From JALYGY01 sp963800975 (GTDB taxonomy: Bacteria > Actinomycetota > Rubrobacteria > Rubrobacterales > Rubrobacteraceae), in contig CAWDDB010000013.1 of NCBI GenBank assembly GCA_963800975.1, positions 62,001 to 126,000 on the forward strand: DNA of 64,000 nt, written 5' to 3'. This document shows, in pieces, positions 15,423-23,868 of the stretch. Each line of letters opens with the position of its first letter. The stretch's first letter is position 1. Below the pieces are notes generated by a model that worked only from the letters and a program-made list of their open reading frames with translations, was not told where the DNA came from and ran no database searches. The position numbers and the translations under genes are program-made.

Positions 15423-17019
15423 TTACTTGATGGCGCGCGAGCCCTTGTACTCGAAGTTCGATTCGCCCGAGGAGCGCGCTTCCAGGTTGCTCCGGCCGAC
15501 GAAGAGGTCTTCGTCTTGCGCGGTGGTGAGCGTCGCGTGCGCCACCGCGTCGGACATCTCGTTGAGCGACCTTACGTTCAGGTTGGCAATGTCGTCGCAG
15601 GCCTGGTGGTAGCAAGGATCGTAGGCCTCGCCGGCCGTGCCGCCGAAGATCTCCGCTTCCTCCGGGCCCTTTATGTCCTCGGCGCCGCTAAAGAGGCCAC
15701 CGGCCGGGATGCCGGCGTCGATGAACGGGCCGTAGTCCGAGCGGCCGTCGAAGGCGGTCTGCCTGGTCGCGAGCCCTTTGGCGGCGAAGTAGCGCCTGAA
15801 GAGCTGCTCGATCTGTGCGGAGCCCGCCGGTCCGGCGTCGGGCGTCGCCGAGCCATCGCCGTCGTAGACGAAGCGGACGTAGTTGGGTGAGCCCAGCATG
15901 TCGAAGTTGAGGTTGAGGGCTATCTGCTGGAGCTGCTCCTCCGAGAGGTTCGCGACGTAGTACTCGGATCCCAACAGCCCGAACTCCTCGGCCCCCCAGA
16001 ACGCGAAGCGCACCTTGTTGTTCGGCTCGATGCCGAGCTTGGCCATCTGCAGCGCGACCTCGAGGTCCGTGGCCGTGCCGGAGCCGTTGTCGTTTATGCC
16101 GGGGCCCTCGGGCACGGAGTCCAGGTGGGCGCCCACCACGACCGTGCGGTCTGCCTCGCCTTCCGTTGTGTCGGCGATCACGTTGGTGGTGCTGCGGACG
16201 TCCTCCAGGGTCCTCACGTTGAGGCTGACCCGAACGTCGCCGGCCTGGTCTTGCTCGTAGAACTCCTCGCCCAGCGCGAAGCTGATACCGATCACGGGGA
16301 TGTTAGTGCCTGGCTCGCCCAGCGTGCCAAGCACGACCCCGACGCGATCGTCGCCAGGAACGTTCGGTTGGCCCTCGTTGAAGATTACGGCCGCGTCGTA
16401 GCCTCTCGCCTCGGCGTTCTGGGCCTTCACCACGAAGTCGCAGCCGCCGCGCTGGATGAGGGCGACGCGCGGCTCGCTCACCGCCGTGACGTCCACGAAG
16501 TCACCGGGCTGGCAACCGCTCGTCGAGCTTGGCTGCGGGCTCGGCGGGATCTGCACGTCCTTGGTCGGCACCACCAGGGCGTTGTTTACCCTGCCGTTGC
16601 CCGAGTAGGTCATGATGTCGAAGTCGCCATCTCCCGTTGCGAAATCGAAGGGCTCGAAGGTTCGCTGATCGGGCTCCGTCTGGGAGAACGATTGGGCCAG
16701 GACCTCGTAATACGGGAAGTCGAAGCGTTGCTGCCTTACCTGGTAGCCGGCCTGACGAAGCTTGTTCGCCACGTACGTTGCCGAGGCAGCGTAGCCCGGC
16801 TTCCCGGAGGTCCTCGTGCCGCCGTTCTCGTTCGCTATCTGCTGCAAGCGCCGCTCGTGGCACCAGTATTGCGTCCGTCTTCACCGCCCCGCGCAGTTCT
16901 GCCGAGGCACGCAGCGTGGGGTCATCCCCGGGCGCGGCCGTGGCCACCCCTACCGCCAGCAACGCCGCCAGCAAGGCCATTGTCAGGACCAAGGCGACCT
17001 TCGCCCTCGTCTTTCGCAT
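15423..17019 (-). pseudogene. Secreted M28 family zinc aminopeptidase with PA domain, interrupted by one frameshift
   Basis: The N-terminal 50 residues (start ATG 17019 after AAGGAGG) form a signal peptide, KVALVLTMALLAALLAVGVA then ATAAPGDDP. The frame then runs out of homology at about 16860, and the peptidase continues in another frame as HERRLQQIANENGGTRTSG. Removing one base from the GG at 16859-16860 joins them as AVKTDAILVHERRLQQIA. Downstream come a protease-associated domain (about residues 150-270) and the M28 zinc core: GAHLDSV, NDNGSG, GAEEFG, NFDMLG and a final YHQACDD His. All metal ligands are kept and the C-terminus is complete, about 531 residues. So this is either a very recent break or a sequence error. 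Confidence 0.8.
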
Positions 17020-17127
17020 ACCCGTATTCCTCCTTTTCCCTCGTCTTTCCGACGAGGAAACTTTAGCAGGAACCGGGGCGCGGGGCTCGCGCGACCGTTC
17101 GAGCCAGACCCGCAAGAGGTGCGGGCG

Positions 17128-17652
17128 CTACGCGCTCCCGATGAGTACGCCCGAGGCGAAGACCAGCGCCCCGCCCAGGATCACCTGCAGCGCCGACATT
17201 AGGAAGCTCATCTCGAAGTACCTGTAACGTATGAAGGAGATGGCCAACAGCTCGACCCCGACCACCCCGAAGGCGACGTAGAGCGCCAGGTCGACGTGCG
17301 GGATGAGGAAAGGCAGGGTATGCAATATCCCCCCGATAAACGTCGCAACCCCCGTGATGATCCCGCGCAGAACCGGATTGCCGCGTCCCGTCAACGTCCC
17401 GTCGTCCGAGAGCCCCTCGGAGAAGCCCATGCTGATGGCCGCCCCCACCGCCGCCGCGAGACCCACCAGGAACGTCACCCGCGCGCTGTCCGTCGCGAAC
17501 GCCGTCGCGAAGAGCGGCGCGAGCGTCGAGACCGACCCGTCCATGAGCCCGACCAGGCTCGGCTGCACGACCTTGAGCACGAAGTCCTTGCTGTGCCCCG
17601 AAGCCGTCATCTCCCGGCCCCCGAACCCAAGCCGCTCCATCAAAGCCGCCAA
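17128..17652 (-). CDS. VIT1/CCC1-family membrane protein (probable Fe/Mn transporter)
   Basis: 174 residues with four to five hydrophobic segments. The block LVGLMDGSVSTLAPLFATAFA followed by GFSEGLSDDG matches the TM1-TM2 part of the vacuolar iron transporter/CCC1 family, which moves Fe2+ or Mn2+ across membranes. It is shorter than full VIT1 proteins (about 230), as in several bacterial members. TTG 17652 has GGGAGG eight bases upstream; an ATG four codons later is the alternative. No iron-box or ferritin gene is nearby. Metal specificity cannot be read from sequence. Confidence 0.75.
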   Translation of the reverse strand: MAALMERLGFGGREMTASGHSKDFVLKVVQPSLVGLMDGSVSTLAPLFATAFATDSARVTFLVGLAAAVGAAISMGFSEGLSDDGTLTGRGNPVLRGIITGVATFIGGILHTLPFLIPHVDLALYVAFGVVGVELLAISFIRYRYFEMSFLMSALQVILGGALVFASGVLIGSA

Positions 17653-18026
17653 CCCCGAAGCCTCCCGGTCGAGATCCTCCTACTCACGCAACAAGTATAG
17701 CCAGAACCCCTTAAATATCAAGAACCATTATTATTATTAGTTAATGGGAATCGTTAGCGATTAGGAGGCAGGGAAGGCGCTGGGTGGGCGATCGAAGGGG
17801 CGGTTTCGGGAACGGTTCCCGGCTTCGGTTTCTAGGCTCGGCACGCTAGGAAAATGCGGGTTTGCTCGAAAAAACCAAAAAAATACGCCAATTGGGTGAT
17901 ACGAAACGGGAGATGAGACGTAACAATGGTTTAACGGAAGAACGGCAGGACCAGAGGGATGAGGTGAGAGATGAGGTAGGCCATAAACCGGGGTGATGTA
18001 AGGACGAGGACAAAGGAGAAGAGCGT
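17653..18026. other. AT-rich intergenic region with a 15-bp palindrome
   Basis: 374 bases, with visibly low GC at 17700-17750 (ATTATTATTATTAG) and 17870-17890 (runs of A). CGGGAACGGTTCCCG at 17807-17821 is a perfect palindrome. The right end has AAGGAGAAG before the small secreted protein. It probably holds divergent promoters and possibly a long structured leader. I could not match it to a known riboswitch. Confidence 0.4.
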
Positions 18027-18311
18027 ATGAAGAAGTTGATGGTGGTGGCGGCGATGTTGGCGCTGACCCTGGTTATGGCCGTACCGGCCTTCGCGGCTTC
18101 CGCGGTCGGCGGAGACGTAGAGTATGTGGACTGCGATCAGGTGCAGGCCGCGTACACCGTGCAGTACAACTCCGACAACGACCAGCGCCTCGCCGGTGTT
18201 GCCCAGGACCTCAGCGTCGACCAGAACCAGGTCAGCGCGTGCTCCGGCAGCGTCGCGGCCGGCAACGACGTTAACTACGACGATGGGTACTCCTGGGGCT
18301 GGTGGTACTAG
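18027..18311 (+). CDS. Small secreted two-cysteine protein, 'VDCD' family (new family name mine)
   Basis: 94 residues. A Sec signal peptide (MKKLMVVAAMLALTLVMAVP, cut after AFA) leaves about 70 residues with two cysteines, one in YVDCDQVQAAYTVQYNS and one in VSACSGSVAAGNDVN. The same pattern, VDCD-x-(V/L)Q-xA-xx-QY and then QD-(L/V)-(S/N)V-xQ-(N/T)Q, a Cys-x-G and VA-x-G-x-DV, recurs in the LPDTG protein at 26113-26502. The two are therefore paralogs, one released and one wall-anchored. The Gln/Asn/Val alternation suggests a beta-rich fold. Function is unknown. It is a single gene with AAGGAG upstream and a perfect terminator 44 bases after the stop. Confidence 0.75.
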   Translation: MKKLMVVAAMLALTLVMAVPAFAASAVGGDVEYVDCDQVQAAYTVQYNSDNDQRLAGVAQDLSVDQNQVSACSGSVAAGNDVNYDDGYSWGWWY

Positions 18312-18354
18312 TCTGAAGCGCACCCTCCGCCTGTAGCGCGGGCGGCGTAAAAAA

Positions 18355-18384
18355 GGGGCCGGCACTCCTCGGAGTGCCGGCCCC
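18355..18384. terminator. Bidirectional terminator
   Basis: Perfect 14-bp stem GGGGCCGGCACTCC/GGAGTGCCGGCCCC with a two-base loop, preceded by six A's and followed by TTAT, between converging genes. This is the strongest intrinsic terminator in the window. It serves the small secreted gene on the plus strand and, with its A run read as U's, the Pat-like gene on the minus strand. Confidence 0.9.
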
Positions 18385-18419
18385 TTATCGGGAGTCGGGG
18401 TTACCCTTCCCTACTCCCT

Positions 18420-21155
18420 TCATGCTGGCTGGTAGAGGTCGAGGTCGGCCTTGACCACCATCTCCTCGGTATCGCGGTGCAGGTGGAAGCCCAGCTTCTT
18501 CCCGATACGTTGCATGGGGTAATTCTCGAAGAGGATGTCGGCGGTGATGCGCCTGATTCCCTCTTCGCGGCCCACCTCCAGGAGCTTGCTCACGAGGAGC
18601 GTGCCAAGTCCCCTGCGCTGGAAGCGGTCGCTGATCAGGACCGAGAACTCAGCCTCGCCGGCGACGTTGCCTGCGCGGCTGAGGCGGGCGACGCCCATGA
18701 TCTCGCGTTCCCCGCTCTCGGGGTCCTGGCGTTCGGCGACGAGGGCCATCTCCCTGTCGTAGTCGATAAAGCAGATGCGGGTCAGGCGTTCGTGGGCGAC
18801 GCGCCGGGTCAGGCCGAGCATGTGGAAGTAGCGCATGTAGACGCTCTGCTCGGAGAGCGTCTCGTGGAAGCGGACCATGAGCGGCTCGTCCTCGGGCCTT
18901 ATCGGGCGGATGGTGACCGGCTCCGCGTCGCGGGACTCGGCCCACACGTACTGCGTCGGGTAGGGCCGGATGGCGGTGCGGGGCAGATCCCCCGTATCGG
19001 GCGGGTGCAGAACCACTCGGGCGTCGAGGGCGAGTAGGCGCTCGGGTGAGGCGAGCAGCGGGTTTATGTCCATCTCCTTGATCAACGGTTGCTCGACTAC
19101 GAGCTGGGAGAAACGCACGAACAGCTTCTCGAGCGCCGCCGTGTCGACCGGGGCGCGGCCGCGCACGCCGCCCAGGGCCTCGAAAATGCGGGTTCGCTCC
19201 ATGGCGCGGCGGGCGAGCGTGGTGGTCAGCGGCGGGAGGGCCAGCGCGCGGTCCCTGTAGACCTCGACGAGCTGCCCGCCCGAGCCGAAGAGGAGCACGG
19301 GGCCAAATTGGGGGTCGATGCTGCTGCCCAGGATGAGCTCGTATCCATCCAGGTCGACCATCGGCTGCACCGTGGCCCCGGCGAAGTCTTCTGGCGAGAA
19401 GTTCTCGGAGACGGAGCGCTCCATCTCGTCGAAGGCCTCCCGCACCTCCCGCGCTCCCTCCAGGTTCAGGCGCACGCCGCCGACGTCCGTCTTGTGGGTG
19501 ATGGTCTGCGAGTTCAGCTTGAGGACCACGGGGTAGCCGATGGCGTCGGCCAGCTCGACGGCCTCGTCGGGGCTGTTCGCGACCCTCGTCTCGACTGTGG
19601 GTATGCCGTAGGCGGCGAGCAGGTCCTTGGACTCGAACTCGGTGAGGATCGTGCGCCCCGCCTCGCGGACGCCGGCCAGGATCTCCTCGGCCCGCTCGCG
19701 ATCCACGTCGGCGTCGTCGGCGAGCTCAGGCGTCTCGTAGATGCCGCGCAGGTTGTACGTGTAGCGCCACATGTTGGTGAAGGAGCGGGCCGCGGCGTCC
19801 GGGTACTCGAAGGTGGGTATGCCGGCGCCATTGAGAATGGAGTTGCCTGCGGCCACCTCGGGCCCGCCCATCCAGCTTGCCAGGACGGGCTTGCGCGTGC
19901 TCTGGGCGTAGGGGACGAGGCCCTGCGCGGTCTCCGTTGGCTTGGTCATGTCCTGCGGCGTGAGGACCACAAGGAGGCCGTCGCTCTCGGGGTCCCTGGC
20001 AGCCGTCTCCAGGGCCTTCGCGTAGCGTTCGGGGTCGGCGTCGCCCAGGACGTCTATGGGGTTGCCGTGGCTCCAGGGGGCCGGGAGTATGTCGTTCAGC
20101 TCCCGCATGGTTGACTGCGAGATCTCCGCGAGCTCGCCGCCGCCGGCGATCAGTGTGTCGGTGGCCAGCACCCCGGGGCCGCCCGCGTTGGTCAGGACGG
20201 TCAGGCGCGGTCCCTTCGGGCGCGGCTGCTTGCCAAGGGTCTCGGCCATGTCGAAGAGGTCGGCGATGTTGTCCACGCGCAGGACCCCGCTGCGTCTGAA
20301 GGCGGCGTCGAGCACCTCGTCAGAACCCGTCAGGGAGCCGGTGTGGGAGGCGGCGGCCTGCGAGGCGGCCGTGGTGCGGCCGGCCTTGATCACGATGATG
20401 GGCTTCGTAAGGGAGACCTCTCTCGCCGCCGAGAGGAAAGAGCGGGCGTCGCCGACCGACTCCATATAGATCACGATGCTCTCGGTCTTCGGGTCGTCTC
20501 CGAGGAAGTAGATCAGGTCCCCCCAGCCCACGTCCATCATGGAGCCGACGGAGACGAAGGCCGAGAAGCCGACGTTCTCGATAAAGCTCCTGTCCAGGAT
20601 GGCGGTCATCAACGCCCCGCTCTGGCTGAGGAAGCCGACGTTACCCGGCCGGGCCATGGCGCCGGCGAAGGTGGCGTTGAGGCCAGTGGTCGGGTTCATC
20701 ACCCCGAGGCAGTTGGGGCCGACGATGCGCATCCGCCCGCGGCGCGCCTCCTCGAGCACCCGCCGCTCCAGCTCCGCGCCCTCTGGGCCGGTCTCCTTGA
20801 AGCCGGCCGAGATGACGATCGCGCCCCCCACCTCCGCGTCGACGCACTCGCCGATGATGTCTGGCACGGTCGGCGCAGGGGCCGCGATGACCGCGAGGTC
20901 GACAGGCTCGGGAAGCTCAGAGACGCTTGGGTAGGCCTTTATGCCGAGGACGTTCTGGCGCCTCGCGTTCACCGGGTAGACCGTCCCGCCGAAGGGGTTG
21001 GAGATCAGGTTCCACATGATGGTGCGCCCGACGCTCCCGGGCCTGTCGCTGGCCCCTACTACGGCCACCTTTTCGGGCTCGAATATGGGATCGAGCGCCG
21101 TGCGCTCGTACCCCAGGACGTCGTGGGCCGGGTCCGCGGTTTTGCGTTTTTTCAT
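18420..21155 (-). CDS. ADP-forming acyl-CoA synthetase-like protein with C-terminal GNAT (Pat/PatZ-type lysine acetyltransferase)
   Basis: 911 residues. Order: CoA-binding Rossmann domain (VAVVGASDRPGSVGRTI near residue 22), succinyl-CoA-ligase-like domains (GPNCLGVMNP, VGFLSQSGAL), an ATP-grasp domain (about 480-700; YPVVLKLNSQTITHKTDVGG), then GNAT (about 735-900; FSVLISDRFQRRGLGTLLVSKLL). This layout matches PatZ/YfiQ-type protein acetyltransferases that inactivate acyl-CoA synthetases. The catalytic His of true ADP-forming synthetases should be checked before calling it an enzyme of acetate metabolism. ATG 21155 follows GGGAGG; 48 further open codons upstream are unlikely. The AMP-forming acyl-CoA synthetase at 52829-54427 is a conceivable target. 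Confidence 0.85.
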   Translation of the reverse strand: MKKRKTADPAHDVLGYERTALDPIFEPEKVAVVGASDRPGSVGRTIMWNLISNPFGGTVYPVNARRQNVLGIKAYPSVSELPEPVDLAVIAAPAPTVPDIIGECVDAEVGGAIVISAGFKETGPEGAELERRVLEEARRGRMRIVGPNCLGVMNPTTGLNATFAGAMARPGNVGFLSQSGALMTAILDRSFIENVGFSAFVSVGSMMDVGWGDLIYFLGDDPKTESIVIYMESVGDARSFLSAAREVSLTKPIIVIKAGRTTAASQAAASHTGSLTGSDEVLDAAFRRSGVLRVDNIADLFDMAETLGKQPRPKGPRLTVLTNAGGPGVLATDTLIAGGGELAEISQSTMRELNDILPAPWSHGNPIDVLGDADPERYAKALETAARDPESDGLLVVLTPQDMTKPTETAQGLVPYAQSTRKPVLASWMGGPEVAAGNSILNGAGIPTFEYPDAAARSFTNMWRYTYNLRGIYETPELADDADVDRERAEEILAGVREAGRTILTEFESKDLLAAYGIPTVETRVANSPDEAVELADAIGYPVVLKLNSQTITHKTDVGGVRLNLEGAREVREAFDEMERSVSENFSPEDFAGATVQPMVDLDGYELILGSSIDPQFGPVLLFGSGGQLVEVYRDRALALPPLTTTLARRAMERTRIFEALGGVRGRAPVDTAALEKLFVRFSQLVVEQPLIKEMDINPLLASPERLLALDARVVLHPPDTGDLPRTAIRPYPTQYVWAESRDAEPVTIRPIRPEDEPLMVRFHETLSEQSVYMRYFHMLGLTRRVAHERLTRICFIDYDREMALVAERQDPESGEREIMGVARLSRAGNVAGEAEFSVLISDRFQRRGLGTLLVSKLLEVGREEGIRRITADILFENYPMQRIGKKLGFHLHRDTEEMVVKADLDLYQPA

Positions 21156-21268
21156 CGCAGGCCTCCCTCGCCTCGAGTACTCGCAGAACGCCTCGTAGGA
21201 CGGGAAACGTGTTCCCGGTACATCCCAATTGGTAACACGCGCTCCTTCGACGGGCCGTGAACGTTGGT

Positions 21269-21282
21269 ACCTTCCGGAAGGT
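21269..21282. promoter_or_regulatory. 14-bp perfect palindrome upstream of the Pat-like gene
   Basis: ACCTTCCGGAAGGT, 114 bases before the Pat-like start and 157 bases past the far end of the mscS-like gene's stop side. Perfect symmetry of this length in a promoter region suggests a repressor site. The factor is unknown. Confidence 0.3.
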
Positions 21283-21439
21283 CTCCCCCGATTGACCAAT
21301 CTTCGAGGGGCTCTTCCCGGTGGGATCGCGTGATGACGATCCGGAGGTAGATAGAGAAGGGCACGGGAAAGATCCCACCCCCGTCACAAACCGACTAGCA
21401 GGACGCTCACGTTGCGGCCGTCCCGAACTCTTCCGGCGG

Positions 21440-22243
21440 CTACTCCGACCGCTTGCGAACTATGTTCTCGAGGAGCGTGCGGTTCGGGATGCGGTAGAGG
21501 TGCCCGTCCTCCGAGCGGACGGAGATCGAGGCGTAGCCGAGTTCCTCGACGGTGCCCTCGACGCCGCCGACGGAGATCACGTCCCCGACCCTGGTGCCGT
21601 CCTGGACGTAGCGGCCGGCGGCTATGTTGCCGGAGAGGAGCGAGAGGCCCTGGCCGAGCGCCAGGGCCGCGACGAGCCCCACCGTGCCGAGGACGACCAC
21701 GGCGAGCAGGATGATCAGGTTGGTCTCGAGCCCGACCTGCTCGGCGGCGAGCAGCGCGGCGACGGCTACCACGACGGAGAACACGATGCGCCGGAAGATG
21801 TTGGGCCCCCTGAGCCCCGCCCGCTCCGCCTCGCGCGCGACGAGGTCGGCCAGCCATCCGGCGCTCATGACCCCGACTATGAGGATGACTAGCGCCACGA
21901 GCGCGCGACCCAGGAGGTTGGCGATCTCGCCCATCGTCTGCTCGAGGGAGGAGAGACCGAGGACGCTCAGGGCCGCCGCTACGCCGGTCAGGATGATGCC
22001 CCAGAAGAGGACGAGGCCAAGCAGGCGTGAGGGCCCGCCCCTGTAGCCGAGTTGCGCGAGCGAGTTGGACGCCCCGGCCCTCTCGAACAGGGCGTCCAGG
22101 CCGATGGTCTCCAGAAAGCGCGCGGCCAGGCGTTGCAGGAGCAACGCGACGATCAGGGCCCCGAGCAACACCACCGCGGCGCCCACGAGCCTGGGGACGA
22201 ACTCGGCCAGCCCGCTCGTAAGCCGCTCTATCGTATCCATCAT
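21440..22243 (-). CDS. Small-conductance mechanosensitive channel (MscS-like)
   Basis: 267 residues with four to five TM helices. The TM3-like helix and beta domain are clear: ALALGQGLSLLSGNIAAGRY, then YVQDGTRVGDVISVGGVEGTVEELG, then IPNRTLLENIVRKRSE. This is the MscS pore and upper cytoplasmic vestibule. The C-terminal alpha-beta vestibule is missing, as in the short 'conserved TM helix' subfamily. It would release solutes on osmotic downshift. ATG 22243 follows AGGAGGG. The anti-sigma gene ends 11 bases upstream, so sigma, anti-sigma and channel are likely one transcript. That suggests the sigma factor answers envelope or osmotic stress. Confidence 0.82.
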   Translation of the reverse strand: MMDTIERLTSGLAEFVPRLVGAAVVLLGALIVALLLQRLAARFLETIGLDALFERAGASNSLAQLGYRGGPSRLLGLVLFWGIILTGVAAALSVLGLSSLEQTMGEIANLLGRALVALVILIVGVMSAGWLADLVAREAERAGLRGPNIFRRIVFSVVVAVAALLAAEQVGLETNLIILLAVVVLGTVGLVAALALGQGLSLLSGNIAAGRYVQDGTRVGDVISVGGVEGTVEELGYASISVRSEDGHLYRIPNRTLLENIVRKRSE

Positions 22244-22254
22244 CGGAACCCTCC

Positions 22255-22602
22255 TTAGCTCCCCGGCGCCGCCGAGCGCAGGCCGAAATAATAGATCAGG
22301 GCGTCGAGGTACGAACGTCCGAGGGCGCCGAGGAAGGTCTCGGCCTGCCTCAGGAAAGCCGAGGCGTAGGCCCGCCTGATGGCGTAGCCGACCACCGCCT
22401 CCGGCGCCTCGACCTCCTCCTCACCCAGCGCCGAGACCATCACGAGCATCGTGGCGTAGGACTCGGCCAGCCGCCGGTAGTCCGGACGCTCGAAGATCAG
22501 GCGCTCCGCCTCGCGGGCCTCCTCCTGGTCGAGCTCTCCCGCGGCGTAGGCCCCGATCCTCTCCAGCACCTCCCAGCGGTCCTCTCCGGCGGACGGCATC
22601 AT
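22255..22602 (-). CDS. Probable anti-sigma factor
   Basis: 115 residues. The first half, RIGAYAAGELDQEEAREAERL, resembles the N-terminal anti-sigma fold (ASD/zf-HC2 class) that clamps ECF sigma factors. The HxxxCxxC zinc ligands are absent, so it would be a zinc-free variant. There is no clear TM segment. Its start overlaps the sigma gene stop by four bases (ATGA), the classic coupling of a sigma/anti-sigma pair. That context is the main support for the call. The release signal is unknown. Confidence 0.62.
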   Translation of the reverse strand: MMPSAGEDRWEVLERIGAYAAGELDQEEAREAERLIFERPDYRRLAESYATMLVMVSALGEEEVEAPEAVVGYAIRRAYASAFLRQAETFLGALGRSYLDALIYYFGLRSAAPGS

Positions 22603-23181
22603 CCTGCGGCCCCCCGCGCCTCGCGCCGGCTGCTCTCCTCGGCGAGCGCCACGAGCATCGCGGCCCGGCCCCTGCTGACCCAGCCCTTGGCCGTCCCGTC
22701 CGGCACGTCGAGGACCTGGGCTATCTCGGCGTAAGAGAGGCCTTCCATGTGCCTCAGCACGAGGGCCGCCCGGTGCTCGGCGCGCACGTGCTTGAGGGCG
22801 GCCTCTATCTCCGTGCGCCGCTCTGCGTTGAGGGCCGCCGACTCGGGGTCCGCCTCGACGCCGGGGGGCTCCGCCAGGTAAGGCATCTCGTCACCCAGCT
22901 CGCGCTCCTCGCGGCGCGACTCTTTCTTGCGGATGCTCAGGCAGGTGTTGACCGTGATCCTGTACAAGCCAGGTGGAGAAGGAGCTGTCTCCCCTGAAGT
23001 TCCCTATGTTTCTCCAGACCCTGACCCAGACCTCCTGGCTCGCGTCCTGGGCGTCGTCTTGTCCCAGCATGCGGAGCGCCACTCTATATACGAGACTCGA
23101 ATTGTCCCGAACGAGTTTCGCGAAGGCCTCGACGTCGCCCCTGGAGGCGGCGGTTACCGGGTCACGATCGCCGTGCCTCAA
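22599..23181 (-). pseudogene. ECF-type RNA polymerase sigma factor, interrupted by one frameshift
   Basis: From TTG 23181 (GGGAG seven bases upstream) the frame encodes sigma region 2: LVYRVALRMLGQDDAQDASQ then EVWVRVWRNIGNFRGDSSFS and TWL. It then loses homology. The second frame begins YRITVNTCLSIRKKE and carries region 4 (RHMEGLSYAEIAQVLDVP then DGTAKGWVSRGRAAM). Dropping one base of the AA pair at 22966-22967 (TT on the coding strand) restores TWLYRITVNTCL, the expected sequence. The intact protein would be about 193 residues. It is followed by an overlapping anti-sigma gene and an mscS gene. It could be a natural null, but codon sense on both sides suggests an error. Confidence 0.8.
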
Positions 23182-23393
23182 AGGGATGCTCCCTTCGCGC
23201 GGCGGTCCAGAGCGGGTGCCTGACGCGGTCCCATAAGCGCAAGATAGCAGAGCCCGCCGCCGCGAGATAGCGGGGTGGACGGCGATCGCGCGGTGTGTCC
23301 CAACGCACGCCGTAACCCCGCAGGTACGGCGCGAGTCCCATGTCCAGTGGTAGCATGACAACGAAACCTATCGGGGATTAGAAAGGCGAGGGT

Positions 23394-23735
23394 TTGTACG
23401 GCATCGAGGTGCGGGAGCACGGCGGGGTAACGCTGGTCGAGTTGCGAGGAGAGTTGGACCTGTTCACGCTGGCAGATCTCAGGTCGACGCTGAACGACCT
23501 CTTGAACCTGAACGGCCCGACCCTCATGGATCTCTCCGGCATCACTTTCCTCGACCTCATCTCCGCCCGCGAGCTTGCGGTGCGGAGCCAGACCTGCGCC
23601 AACCACCTCACCCTGAGCAACCCCTCTCCCCAGGTGATCGCCAGCGTCCGGGCTTTCGACCTGGGCGAGTGGCTCACCTTCCACCCCGCAGCCGAACGCG
23701 AAGCACCTCCCCTAGTCTCCGAAGCCCCTTCCTAG
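23394..23735 (+). CDS. STAS-domain protein (anti-sigma-antagonist-like)
   Basis: 113 residues. GIEVREHGGVTLVELRGELD is the first STAS strand pair, and TLMDLSGITFLDLISARELA aligns with the SpoIIAA segment that carries the phosphorylated serine (usually DSSG). Here that segment reads DLIS, so the usual phosphoacceptor is missing. It could work as a constitutively active antagonist or a structural scaffold. TTG 23394 is the start of this frame and no strong ribosome site is seen. It is divergent from the ECF sigma operon, but STAS proteins normally act on other sigma families, so the pairing may be accidental. Confidence 0.72.
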   Translation: MYGIEVREHGGVTLVELRGELDLFTLADLRSTLNDLLNLNGPTLMDLSGITFLDLISARELAVRSQTCANHLTLSNPSPQVIASVRAFDLGEWLTFHPAAEREAPPLVSEAPS

Positions 23736-23868
23736 AAAGGCTTTTCGAACAACCGGATAGGAACGAGTGCCCGTCCGATGCACGCGGCCGTCGATAGCCA
23801 ACGTGGCGTTGTCTCCAAGCTCACGCTAACATGTTGGCGTCTGGACCCCGACGGAGGATGGTAGGGCA

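Noticed and set aside
17653..18026. c-di-AMP (ydaO-type) riboswitch before a secreted-protein gene
   Set aside because: The conserved core blocks could not be found by eye; kept only as an unexplained leader.
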